From Roseobacter sp. (GTDB lineage Bacteria > Pseudomonadota > Alphaproteobacteria > Rhodobacterales > Rhodobacteraceae), in the NCBI GenBank assembly GCA_024636475.1, contig JAGXHA010000106.1, positions 42,591 through 106,590 on the forward strand: DNA of 64,000 nucleotides. Direction: 5' to 3'. The stretch's first letter is position 1, and the number at the start of each line of letters is the position of its first letter. The position numbers and the translations under genes are program-made. The notes under the pieces are model-generated. The model saw only the letters and a list, made by a program, of their open reading frames with translations. It did not search any database and was not told the origin of the DNA. Of the stretch, positions 8,083 to 15,798 are shown piece after piece.

Positions 8083-8763
8083 ATGACTATCGGATTCAAA
8101 GTTCAGCGCCGAGAGACAAAAGTAAGTGCGGAAATCGCAAAGAAGTTTGAAGCATTGCCCGTCGCGAACGTCTCGGACTCGATGAGCCGCATGACCGCCG
8201 CAGGAAGTCGCCTTCGGCCCTTTCATGACGCGACAGGAACCATGGCCGGTCCAGCGCTCACGGTGAAGTCACGTCCTGGCGACAACCTGATGTTTCACAA
8301 GGCGCTCGACATGGCAGAGGCGGGTGACGTGATTGTCGTCGATGCCGGTGGCGAACTCACCAATGCAATCATGGGCGAGATCATGGTATACATCGCTCGG
8401 GAAAAGAAGGTTGCCGGAATTGTAATCAACGGTGCCATTCGCGACGTGCAAGAAATACGCGAGTCTGGCGTGCCGGTCTTTGCCAGCGGCGTGACACATC
8501 GTGGCCCCTACAAAGACGGCCCCGGAGAGGTGAACGTGCCTATTGCCATTGACGGAATGGTCATCAACCCCGGTGATTTGATCCTTGGCGATGGCGATGG
8601 CCTTCTGTGCGTCCCAGCCGATCAAGCCGAAGCCGTGCTTGCCGCAACCCAAGCGAAGCAGAACGCAGAGCAACGAGACATCGCGGCAATCCGCAGCGGA
8701 ACAATTGATAGAAGCTGGGTCGACGAAACCCTGAAAGCACGTGGATGCGAATTCATGGAGTGA
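8083..8763 (+). CDS. RraA-family protein, probable 4-hydroxy-4-methyl-2-oxoglutarate aldolase-like lyase
   Basis: This 226-residue protein belongs to the RraA/MenG-like fold, which contains class II pyruvate aldolases (HMG/CHA aldolase) as well as the RNase E inhibitor RraA. The segments AGDVIVVDAGGELTNAIMGE and GIVINGAIRDVQEIRESG contain the Gly and Arg-Asp residues used by HMG aldolases for metal and pyruvate binding. Length suits the aldolase-like members, which are longer than E. coli RraA. The ATG at 8083 follows AGGAGAAATA and begins right behind the dehydrogenase stop, so the two are co-transcribed. Context favours a catabolic lyase over an RNase inhibitor; the substrate is unknown. 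Confidence 0.8.
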   Translation: MTIGFKVQRRETKVSAEIAKKFEALPVANVSDSMSRMTAAGSRLRPFHDATGTMAGPALTVKSRPGDNLMFHKALDMAEAGDVIVVDAGGELTNAIMGEIMVYIAREKKVAGIVINGAIRDVQEIRESGVPVFASGVTHRGPYKDGPGEVNVPIAIDGMVINPGDLILGDGDGLLCVPADQAEAVLAATQAKQNAEQRDIAAIRSGTIDRSWVDETLKARGCEFME

Positions 8764-8786
8764 TAAGACGATCACCGCACCAAAAG

Positions 8787-8817
8787 ATCGGCTGGTCCCT
8801 TGATGGGACCAGCCGAT
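8787..8817 (+). terminator. 13-bp perfect hairpin behind the RraA-type gene
   Basis: ATCGGCTGGTCCC (8787-8799) and GGGACCAGCCGAT (8805-8817) are exact complements around a 5-base loop, 24 bases past the stop codon. No T-run follows, so it may stabilise the 3' end or act with Rho rather than as a classic intrinsic terminator. Confidence 0.65.
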
Positions 8818-8893
8818 GAAGGACCACAACGCGGACAGAGTGTGGATTTGCTACATCTGCCCAAAGGGCCGCATTTTCCTGCCACTCTGCCGA

Positions 8894-9949
8894 TCATGCC
8901 GCGATAGAGTAATCGCCCTTTTGCGCAAATGCATATCCTCTTTTCAAGATGGTCTGGATACGCGCCTTCGTCTCTCCTACTGTCAGGCAGCGGCGCGCAA
9001 AAGGACCATACGCCGTTTCCGGGTTTTGCTGAGTTAAGTTTTGAACAACCGAAGCAAGCGATATCCGCTTGGATATTGAAAGCGTCCGTTGCGCCTGCTT
9101 TCCAGGATAGAAACTCTCGGAGAGAGAACCCTCTGCCACAAGCAGACCATGGCCTTCCAGCATTACATGATAATAGGTGACATCCTGTTTACCGTGCATG
9201 ACACGCACGCCCGGCAATTGTGTCAGGCCCTTTGCAGGTGCAAGGACTTCTTCATGCTCAACCGAGGCTTCGTGAATAAGCATTTTATGCTGGGGTGAGA
9301 CGACAAGATCACGAAGAGGGTATCCGTGCCCCAAAGCTCCGGATTTTATCTGGATTGGCTTCTCACTATCAGAACTACCTGGCCAGCAGCGGGTTGAATG
9401 CGAAATCCAAGTGATCGGCATCGGTCCGTGATCATTTGTAATGACCTCATCTCCGACCCTAAGGTCTTCAACCGGACGATTACCCTCAGCGGTCAGGATC
9501 AAAGTTCCTTTCGCAAAGCATATTACCCCGGTTGTCGTGGTGTCTATATTCTGCACAGAAATTGCGCCGTTGCCGAAAGAATCCATTTCCGCTTGCGTCG
9601 CATTTTGATCGGGTAAGAAAAACATGCGTGTGGTTTCGCCAGCAGTTGGATAGTCTTGAATTTCGATCAGCATGACACTGAATCCCTCGAACTGGTCTGG
9701 CACCTGACCTGCGCCATTCTTGTTTGTCGTGGGCAGATCTGCAGTCAGTTGAAAACTGAACTGATACGTGTTTCCCCCAATTTCGACCAAAGTATCAGGA
9801 TCGACAGCACCCATATTGTAATCAAGCAGGATGTCCCCTTCGGTGCCCAACGGCACAAAGCCTATCAGAACTGCAGGATCACCCGTCGGATTCAAAGCTG
9901 GGTTATTGGCTGAGTTACTATCACCTCGAGCCCAAAAAGTTGTTTGCAT
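8894..9949 (-). CDS. Hint-domain (hedgehog/intein-type) protein
   Basis: This 351-residue protein has an N-terminal region of about 150 residues with no family I recognise, then a Hint_2 domain beginning at Cys in CFAKGTLILTAEG. It continues with the paired motifs PVEDLRVGDEVITND, LVVSPQHKMLI and YYHVMLEGHGLLVAEG. Rhodobacterales carry many such proteins, often at the end of secreted calcium-binding proteins; their function is unsettled. No classical N-terminal signal peptide is present, so export, if any, would use another route such as type I secretion (inference). The ATG at 9947-9949 has a weak ribosome site. It is a stand-alone gene. Confidence 0.8.
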   Translation of the reverse strand: MQTTFWARGDSNSANNPALNPTGDPAVLIGFVPLGTEGDILLDYNMGAVDPDTLVEIGGNTYQFSFQLTADLPTTNKNGAGQVPDQFEGFSVMLIEIQDYPTAGETTRMFFLPDQNATQAEMDSFGNGAISVQNIDTTTTGVICFAKGTLILTAEGNRPVEDLRVGDEVITNDHGPMPITWISHSTRCWPGSSDSEKPIQIKSGALGHGYPLRDLVVSPQHKMLIHEASVEHEEVLAPAKGLTQLPGVRVMHGKQDVTYYHVMLEGHGLLVAEGSLSESFYPGKQAQRTLSISKRISLASVVQNLTQQNPETAYGPFARRCLTVGETKARIQTILKRGYAFAQKGDYSIAA

Positions 9950-10310
9950 TTTATTGATGCCCTACGACGCTGAATGTCTTCAAACACGTTTTGAGAGCCC
10001 CGCAGGGCGTTAATGTGAAGTAAAGATGTCAATTCTGCGAAGCTTTGCCGTGAAGGCATTCAAACCCTCTTTTGTGCAGCTTCGAAAGCAAACACCGGGT
10101 GGGTTCGTGTTTGCGGCCCGCCGACGATGCCATTCGGGCATCGCAGAGCATTTTGCGACGATCAATGACCGCAACGTGTTAGGATAACTCTGAGATGCAA
10201 CCGATTCACGTAAAGGCAGCGGAAACTCTGCATGAGCCAAGCATTTCGTTCCGCGTTTCGTTCCGACCGCCGATCAGAAACATAAACGCAATCACTTAAG
10301 TATCTGTTTT
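9950..10310. other. Intergenic region upstream of the Hint-domain gene
   Basis: In 361 bases without a credible gene I see one short hairpin, GATGCC-ATTCG-GGCATC, near 10124-10140. The short open frames here have no coding character. It should include the promoter of the Hint-domain gene and the 3' flank of tRNA-Arg. Confidence 0.5.
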
Positions 10311-10387
10311 TGGTGATCCCGGCTGGGTTCGAACCAGCAACCTGCCCCTTAGGAGGGGGCTGCTCTATCCAGTTGAGCCACGGGACC
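10311..10387 (-). tRNA. tRNA-Arg (anticodon CCT)
   Basis: Read on the minus strand, the sequence folds as a 77-nt cloverleaf including an encoded CCA. The acceptor arm GGTCCCG pairs with CGGGATC (one G-T), the anticodon stem GCCCC/GGGGC encloses the loop CTCCTAA with anticodon CCT, and the T arm carries GGTTCGAACCC. It reads the rare arginine codon AGG. It sits between the Hint-domain gene and the LacI regulator. Confidence 0.95.
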
Positions 10388-10492
10388 GCCTTTGTTGCGT
10401 TTAGCAAGTCTGTGTGGGGTATGTCACCAGCAAAAAGGTGTCTATGGTATCGGTTCATCCGAGCGTAGGTGCCTTGCGCCCTGGCGATGATC

Positions 10493-10504
10493 TACGCTAG
10501 CGTA
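10493..10504. promoter_or_regulatory. Candidate LacI-type operator TACGCTAGCGTA
   Basis: A perfect 12-base palindrome lies 31-42 bases upstream of the preferred start codon of the LacI-family gene. It would be inside the coding region if translation began at the first in-frame ATG, which argues for the later TTG start and for autoregulation. Confidence 0.45.
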
Positions 10505-10534
10505 AAATACTGGTTGAACAGCAGGATATTGCCC

Positions 10535-11572
10535 TTGTCACAAACTCCGAAACGCCCGTTAACCCTTCGTGATGTGTCAGATGCCTGCGGCGTGTCTGAA
10601 ATGACGGTCAGCCGGGTCTTGCGCAAGCGAGGCGATGTGTCCGAGGCAACGCGGCTGCGGGTTCTGGCCGCTGCGAAAGAGCTGGGGTATGTGCCCAACC
10701 AGATCGCAGGATCTTTGGCGTCGCAGCGCGTGAACCTGGTTGCGGTGATCATTCCCTCGTTGTCAAACATGGTCTTTCCCGAGGTGCTGAACGGGATCAA
10801 CCAGATACTGGAAGACACCCCTTTGCAGCCTGTCGTCGGCGTCACCGATTACATGCCAGAGAAGGAAGAGCGCGTCTTGTACGAGATGCTGTCATGGCGT
10901 CCCTCAGGCGTGATCATCGCCGGGCTAGAGCACTCTGACGCCACCCGTGCCATGCTGAAAAACGCAGGCATCCCGGTTGTCGAGATCATGGATGTTGACG
11001 GGCGGCCGATTGATGCGGTTGTCGGCATTTCACATCGGCGTGCAGGTCAGGAAATGGCCAAGGCAATCCTGAAAGAAGGGTACGAGCGTATCGGTTTCAT
11101 GGGGACAAAGATGCCGCTGGACCACCGGGCGCGCAAACGGTTCGAAGGCTTTACCGAAGGGTTGGCCAAGGCAGGGATAGAGATCGAAGATCGCGCATTC
11201 TACTCTGGCGGATCGGCGCTGGCCAAGGGCCGCGAGATGACCCAGGACATGCTGGAACGCTCGCCTGATCTGGATTTCCTGTATTATTCCAATGATATGA
11301 TTGGTGCTGGCGGGCTGTTGTATCTGATCGATCAAGGCGTCGATATTCCTGGACAGATTGGTTTAGCCGGTTTTAATAATGTCGAACTGCTGCAGGGCTT
11401 GCCCAGACAATTGGCGACCATGGATGCCTGCCGTGCCGAGATCGGACAGGCTGCGGCAAAGATTATCCTGAATGATACGCTGGAAGTCCCTGACCCGGAC
11501 CTGCAAACGCAGATCACGATGACGCCCACGCTGTCGCTTGGGGATACGTTGCGCCGCAAACGCAAAACATGA
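10535..11572 (+). CDS. LacI-family transcriptional regulator (GntR-gluconate type)
   Basis: This is a LacI-type repressor of about 345 residues. The N-terminal helix-turn-helix and hinge helix are clear (LTLRDVSDACGVSEMTVSRVLR, then YVPNQIAGSLAS), followed by the periplasmic-binding-protein-like sensor domain up to about residue 335. It is closest in style to the gluconate-operon repressors of this family. I chose TTG at 10535-10537 because AGGA ends 8 bases upstream and the protein then begins just before the DNA-binding domain; in-frame ATGs upstream (10469, 10487) lack a ribosome site. It overlaps the next gene by 4 bases. It may control the D-amino-acid/TRAP/pxp genes downstream (inference). 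Confidence 0.85.
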   Translation: MSQTPKRPLTLRDVSDACGVSEMTVSRVLRKRGDVSEATRLRVLAAAKELGYVPNQIAGSLASQRVNLVAVIIPSLSNMVFPEVLNGINQILEDTPLQPVVGVTDYMPEKEERVLYEMLSWRPSGVIIAGLEHSDATRAMLKNAGIPVVEIMDVDGRPIDAVVGISHRRAGQEMAKAILKEGYERIGFMGTKMPLDHRARKRFEGFTEGLAKAGIEIEDRAFYSGGSALAKGREMTQDMLERSPDLDFLYYSNDMIGAGGLLYLIDQGVDIPGQIGLAGFNNVELLQGLPRQLATMDACRAEIGQAAAKIILNDTLEVPDPDLQTQITMTPTLSLGDTLRRKRKT

Positions 11573-12786
11573 ACACCCTCACGCTGAGCAACCGCGACGC
11601 TCGGCGGATATTTCTGGACCGTCACTTGCTGAGTGAGACCCCGCAAGGGCCGGCCCATGGTGCACAGTTGCAGCGCCTGATCGAGCGGCTGGGATTCGTG
11701 CAGCTCGACAGCATCAACACGGTTGCGCGGGCCCATGATCTGATCTTGTTTTCGCGCAGGCCACGATACCGGCCCAACGCGCTCAAGACGTTGTATGAAC
11801 GCGACGGTGCATTGTTCGAACATTGGACACATGATGCAGCGGTGATCCCGATGGGCTACTACCCCTATTGGGAAATGCGCCGCAAGCGGGATGCCAAGAC
11901 ACTGCGCAAACGCTACAAGAACTGGCACCAGCATGATTTTGAGTCTCAGTTCCAAAAGGTACTGGACCAGATCCGCGAACAAGGGCCTGTATGTTCTGCC
12001 GACGTGGGCAAGGACGAAAAGCGGTCAAAAAGCGGGTGGTGGGACTGGCACCCTTCAAAAACTGCCCTTGAGTATCTGTGGCGGGCCGGGGCCTTGCATG
12101 TCATTGGCCGGGACGGTTTTCAGAAACGGTACGATCTGACAGAACGGGTATTGGACGAGCATCTTTGCGATCCGGCCCAAGCACCGGACGAGGCCAAGAC
12201 AATTGATTGGTGTTGTAGCGGTGCGCTCGACAGGCTGGGCTTTGCGACACATGCGGAATTGGCGGCGTTTTGGGCGCATATCACACCTGCCGAGGCAAGA
12301 GCCTGGGTTGGCCGCGAAATCGCCGCAGGTCAGTTGGAGCCGGTCGAGATAACCGGGGCCGATGGTACCACGCGCAGCGCTTTTGCCCGCCCCGGCATAG
12401 CCGATGATCGCGCCCTTCAGACCCCGCCAACGCAGCGGCTGCGCGTGCTTAGTCCGTTTGATCCGGCTTTGCGCGATCGCAAGCGGGCGGAGCGACTGTT
12501 CGGCTTCAAATACCGGATCGAAATGTTCGTCCCCGAACCCAAACGGATCTATGGGTACTATGTCTTTCCGGTCCTTCAGGGCGACAGCATCATTGCCCGC
12601 GTCGATATGAAAGCATTCCGTGATCGCGATACGTTGGTGGTCCGCGCCCTTTGGCCAGAGCCCGGTACACGGTGGAGCAAGGGCAAGCAAAACGCGTTCG
12701 AGGCTGAATTGGCGCGGCTGACGCATCTTGCAGGTGTGTCAAATGTGGCGTTCGACGATGACTGGCTGAAGGGCCCGTCAGCCTAG
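11569..12786 (+). CDS. YcaQ/AlkZ-family DNA glycosylase (winged-helix protein)
   Basis: This 405-residue protein matches the HTH_42 family, which includes E. coli YcaQ, an interstrand-crosslink-unhooking glycosylase, and the antibiotic self-resistance enzyme AlkZ. The catalytic signature QLD lies at about residue 42 (FVQLDSINTVARAHDL), the QxD form typical of YcaQ rather than the QxQ form of AlkZ. Length equals the usual 390-410. The start overlaps the LacI stop as ATGA, so the two are translationally coupled even though a repair enzyme has no obvious link with a sugar- or amino-acid-type repressor. Confidence 0.85.
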   Translation: MNTLTLSNRDARRIFLDRHLLSETPQGPAHGAQLQRLIERLGFVQLDSINTVARAHDLILFSRRPRYRPNALKTLYERDGALFEHWTHDAAVIPMGYYPYWEMRRKRDAKTLRKRYKNWHQHDFESQFQKVLDQIREQGPVCSADVGKDEKRSKSGWWDWHPSKTALEYLWRAGALHVIGRDGFQKRYDLTERVLDEHLCDPAQAPDEAKTIDWCCSGALDRLGFATHAELAAFWAHITPAEARAWVGREIAAGQLEPVEITGADGTTRSAFARPGIADDRALQTPPTQRLRVLSPFDPALRDRKRAERLFGFKYRIEMFVPEPKRIYGYYVFPVLQGDSIIARVDMKAFRDRDTLVVRALWPEPGTRWSKGKQNAFEAELARLTHLAGVSNVAFDDDWLKGPSA

Positions 12787-12941
12787 CCAGAACTGCCCCG
12801 TTTTTCAGCCGGTCATCACCACATGACGAACAATCACAATTTGTAAACATTTTGTTGACGTAATGCGTTTCTCTGCCAAAGTGATCCAAAAGGAATCATG
12901 ACCATGCGTAACCCTCGCCCTTCTGCGCCAATGCCCTGCCT

Positions 12942-14186
12942 ATGACGCGCCATGTCGTCGTCATAGGTGCCGGTATTGTTGGCGTATCCGCTGCCATCTG
13001 GTTGCAGCGCGCCGGTGCGCGGGTGACTGTTATTGACCGCGCCGCGCCGGGCAAGGGCACCTCGCATGGCAATGCAGGTGTTCTGGCAGCAAGCGGTGTG
13101 GCCCCTGTAACGGGGCCGGGATTGCTGACAAAAGCACCCTTCATGTTGTTGGACAAAGACTATCCGCTGTACTTGCGCCTCTCCTATCTGCCGCGCCTTC
13201 TGCCGTGGCTGCGCAAATACCTGGCCCAAGCCAATGACACTGACACGCGGCGCATTTCGGCAGCGCTTGCTCCGATTGTGAGCGACAGTGTCGAGCAGCA
13301 CAAAAGCCTGACCGCCGATTTGGGCCTGTCCGATTGGGTCACCGACAGCGATTATGTGTTTGCCTACCGAAAACGCGCAGATTTCGATGCAGAGGCTTAT
13401 ACATGGGCATTGCGCGCGTCTGCAGGGTTTGCTCCAGCCTTGATCGAGGGCCGTAATGTGCAAGATTACGAACCGAATTTGGGCGCTGAAATCACGTTCC
13501 TTGCAACGCTGAAAGATCACGGCTTCATCCGCGATCCGGGGGGATACGTCATGGCACTGGCGGAGGCCTTCAAGCAGGGGGATGGCACGATCATGCAGGC
13601 CGAGGTCAAGGATTTTGACTTTACAGACGGCAAAATAACCGCAGTGCAGACCCTCCAAGGAACTGTTTCTTGTGATGATGTCGTGCTGGCGACTGGTGTT
13701 TGGTCCAAACCGCTGATGGCCAAGCTGGGCTTGAAGATCCCGCTGGAGTCCGAGCGCGGCTACCATGTGATATTCGAAGGTGCGACCGGCGGGCCAACAC
13801 GTCCGACCATGATCGCAAGTGGCAAATTCGTGGCGACCCCGATGGCTCAGGGCGTGCGCTGTGCCGGCATCCTTGAGTTTGGCGGGCTTGATAGTGGCCC
13901 CTCAAAAGCGCCACTGGCCTTGCTGCGCCGTCAGGCGAAAGCGGCATTTCCACATCTGAAGGCGAGCACTGAAATCGAATGGCTGGGGCACAGACCCGCC
14001 CCCAGCGACAGTCTGCCCTTGATCGGGCAGGTCGGCACGAGCCGGGTCTATACCGCCTTCGGGCACCACCATATCGGTCTGACAGGCGGACCCAAGACAG
14101 GTCGCCTGATCGCGGGCATGATCATGGATCAGCCAACCAACACCGACATGACCCCCTATCACCCACAACGGTTCAGTAACGCCTGA
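12942..14186 (+). CDS. FAD-dependent oxidoreductase, D-amino-acid dehydrogenase-like
   Basis: This 414-residue flavoprotein of the DAO superfamily has the dinucleotide motif VIGAGIVGVSAAIWLQ at residues 6-21 and a C-terminal FAD-contacting segment near HHHIGLTGGPKTGRLIA. The overall pattern (GTSHGNAGVLA, RGYHVIFEG) is that of DadA-type D-amino-acid dehydrogenases and related imino-acid oxidases, which pass electrons to the respiratory chain. The upstream 155 bases contain AT-rich promoter-like sequence. It heads the TRAP-pxpBCA gene string, so a D-amino acid or cyclic imino acid is a reasonable but unproven substrate. Confidence 0.85.
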   Translation: MTRHVVVIGAGIVGVSAAIWLQRAGARVTVIDRAAPGKGTSHGNAGVLAASGVAPVTGPGLLTKAPFMLLDKDYPLYLRLSYLPRLLPWLRKYLAQANDTDTRRISAALAPIVSDSVEQHKSLTADLGLSDWVTDSDYVFAYRKRADFDAEAYTWALRASAGFAPALIEGRNVQDYEPNLGAEITFLATLKDHGFIRDPGGYVMALAEAFKQGDGTIMQAEVKDFDFTDGKITAVQTLQGTVSCDDVVLATGVWSKPLMAKLGLKIPLESERGYHVIFEGATGGPTRPTMIASGKFVATPMAQGVRCAGILEFGGLDSGPSKAPLALLRRQAKAAFPHLKASTEIEWLGHRPAPSDSLPLIGQVGTSRVYTAFGHHHIGLTGGPKTGRLIAGMIMDQPTNTDMTPYHPQRFSNA

Positions 14187-14216
14187 ACCGATCTAGAAAC
14201 CAACAAGGAGAGAGAC

Positions 14217-15206
14217 ATGAAACTGACCAACAAACTGATGACAGGCGCCGCGACCGCAGCGATTGCCATGACAAGTGCGCTGCCCGCGATGGCTGCCGAA
14301 AAGTGGGACATGCCAATGGCTTATTCCGCTTCGAACTTCCATTCCGTCAATGGTATGGAATTCGCCAAATGCGTGACCGAGGGCACCGGCGGCGAGATCG
14401 AGATTACCGTTCATCCCGGCGGATCCCTGATTGCAGGCGCAGATATCAAACGCGCCATCCAGACAGGTCAGGTGCAGTTGGGCGAACGTTTGCTGTCCGG
14501 CCACCAGAACGAAAATGCACTGTTCGGCTTTGACTCCATCCCCTTCCTTGCGCCGTCTTTTGAAGATTCTGCCAAGCTGTGGGAAGCGGCGAAGCCAAAG
14601 ATCGAAGAGCTTCTGGCCGAACAGAACCTGACGCTGCTCTACAACGTCGCCTGGCCGCCTCAAGGTCTGTACTTCAAGAAGGACGTGAACAGCGTGGAAG
14701 ACATGAAGGGCGTCAAGTTCCGGTCTTATAACAACGCCACCAACCGTCTGGCCGAGCTGACAGGCATGTTGCCGGTCACCATCGAAGCCGCCGAACTGAG
14801 CCAAGCCTTTGCCACAGGGGTCGCGGACTCGATGATCTCAAGCGGTGCAACGGGCTATGACCAGAAGGTCTGGGAAAGCCTGACGAACTTCTACGAAGTC
14901 GACGCGTGGCTGCCGCGCAACTATGTGTTGGTCAATAACGACGTGTGGTCCGATGTCTCGGACGCCAACAAAGAGACCATCACCACCTGCGCATCCGAGG
15001 CTGGAGCGCGCGGTTTGCAGGCGTCCAAGGACTACACCCAGTTCACCTATGACGGTCTGCGCGATGGCGGCATGAAGGTCGAACCGGCAAGTGACGAGCT
15101 GATGACAGGCCTGCGTAGCGTTGGCGAAACCATGACGTCCGAGTGGCTGGAACAGGCTGGTGAAGACGGCAAAGCCATCGTCGATAGCTACAAGTCCATG
15201 CAGTAA
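14217..15206 (+). CDS. TRAP transporter solute-binding protein (DctP family)
   Basis: This 329-residue periplasmic protein has a signal peptide ending near residue 26 (LPAMA-AEKWDM). The TRAP-P fold is recognised from AYSASNFHSVNGMEFAK, the central VKFRSYNNATNRL segment containing the substrate-carboxylate arginine, and the following PVTIEAAELSQAFATGVADS. It captures an organic anion for the DctQM permease encoded next. It starts 30 bases behind the flavoprotein gene after AAGGAGAG. A strong terminator follows, which would make it the most abundant subunit. Confidence 0.93.
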   Translation: MKLTNKLMTGAATAAIAMTSALPAMAAEKWDMPMAYSASNFHSVNGMEFAKCVTEGTGGEIEITVHPGGSLIAGADIKRAIQTGQVQLGERLLSGHQNENALFGFDSIPFLAPSFEDSAKLWEAAKPKIEELLAEQNLTLLYNVAWPPQGLYFKKDVNSVEDMKGVKFRSYNNATNRLAELTGMLPVTIEAAELSQAFATGVADSMISSGATGYDQKVWESLTNFYEVDAWLPRNYVLVNNDVWSDVSDANKETITTCASEAGARGLQASKDYTQFTYDGLRDGGMKVEPASDELMTGLRSVGETMTSEWLEQAGEDGKAIVDSYKSMQ

Positions 15207-15215
15207 CCCACCCTT

Positions 15216-15248
15216 CGGCGGCCCCGTCAAACGGGCCGCCGTTTTTTT
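15216..15248 (+). terminator. Intercistronic terminator between dctP and dctQ
   Basis: CGGCGGCCC (15216-15224) pairs with GGGCCGCCG (15233-15241) and is followed by seven Ts (15242-15248). It lies inside the operon between the binding protein and the permease genes and probably attenuates transcription, so that the binding protein is made in excess. Confidence 0.85.
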
Positions 15249-15269
15249 CCGCCGAACGGAGATTTCCAC

Positions 15270-15794
15270 ATGAAAGTCCTGCGTAAACTGCTTGATTTCA
15301 TATACCTCGCCTCGGGGGCCCTGGCTGCCGCCTGCCTCGTCGCGATCCTGATGTTGATCGTGGTGCAAATGGTTGCCCGCTGGACTGGTGAAGTCTTTCC
15401 CGGTGCCGCAAGCTATGCCGGTTATGCCATGGCTGGTGCCAGCTTTCTGGCCTTTGCCAATGCGCTGAACCGGGGCACGCATATTCGCGTGTCGATCCTG
15501 CTGAACGCCCTGCCCGATGGCCCCAAGCGACTGATGGATATTTGGTGCTTCGGGCTCGCTGCGGCAATTGCGTGGTATTTCACCTACTACGCCTATTGGT
15601 TTGTCTATTGGTCTTGGAAATTCAACGAGGTCAGTCAGGCGCAAGACGCCACAGCCCTTTGGATACCGCAATCGGTGATGGTGGTCGGCGGCGCGATCCT
15701 TGCCATCGCCCTGACTGACAATCTGCTGTACCTGATCGTGAAGGGTGAACATCGCCTGACCCGCGATCTTGTCGATCAAAGTTTTGGGGAGTGA
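15270..15794 (+). CDS. TRAP transporter small permease (DctQ family)
   Basis: This 174-residue protein has four membrane segments, matching the DctQ subunit that supports the large permease. The conserved MARWTGEVFPGAASYAGYAMAG-like region lies at about residues 33-54. Its stop codon is 4 bases before the dctM start, so the two are translated together. Confidence 0.9.
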   Translation: MKVLRKLLDFIYLASGALAAACLVAILMLIVVQMVARWTGEVFPGAASYAGYAMAGASFLAFANALNRGTHIRVSILLNALPDGPKRLMDIWCFGLAAAIAWYFTYYAYWFVYWSWKFNEVSQAQDATALWIPQSVMVVGGAILAIALTDNLLYLIVKGEHRLTRDLVDQSFGE

Positions 15795-15798
15795 TGCG

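Noticed and set aside
12834..13766. 310-codon minus-strand frame antisense to the flavoprotein
   Set aside because: The plus-strand gene has a clear FAD motif and operon context; the antisense frame has neither.
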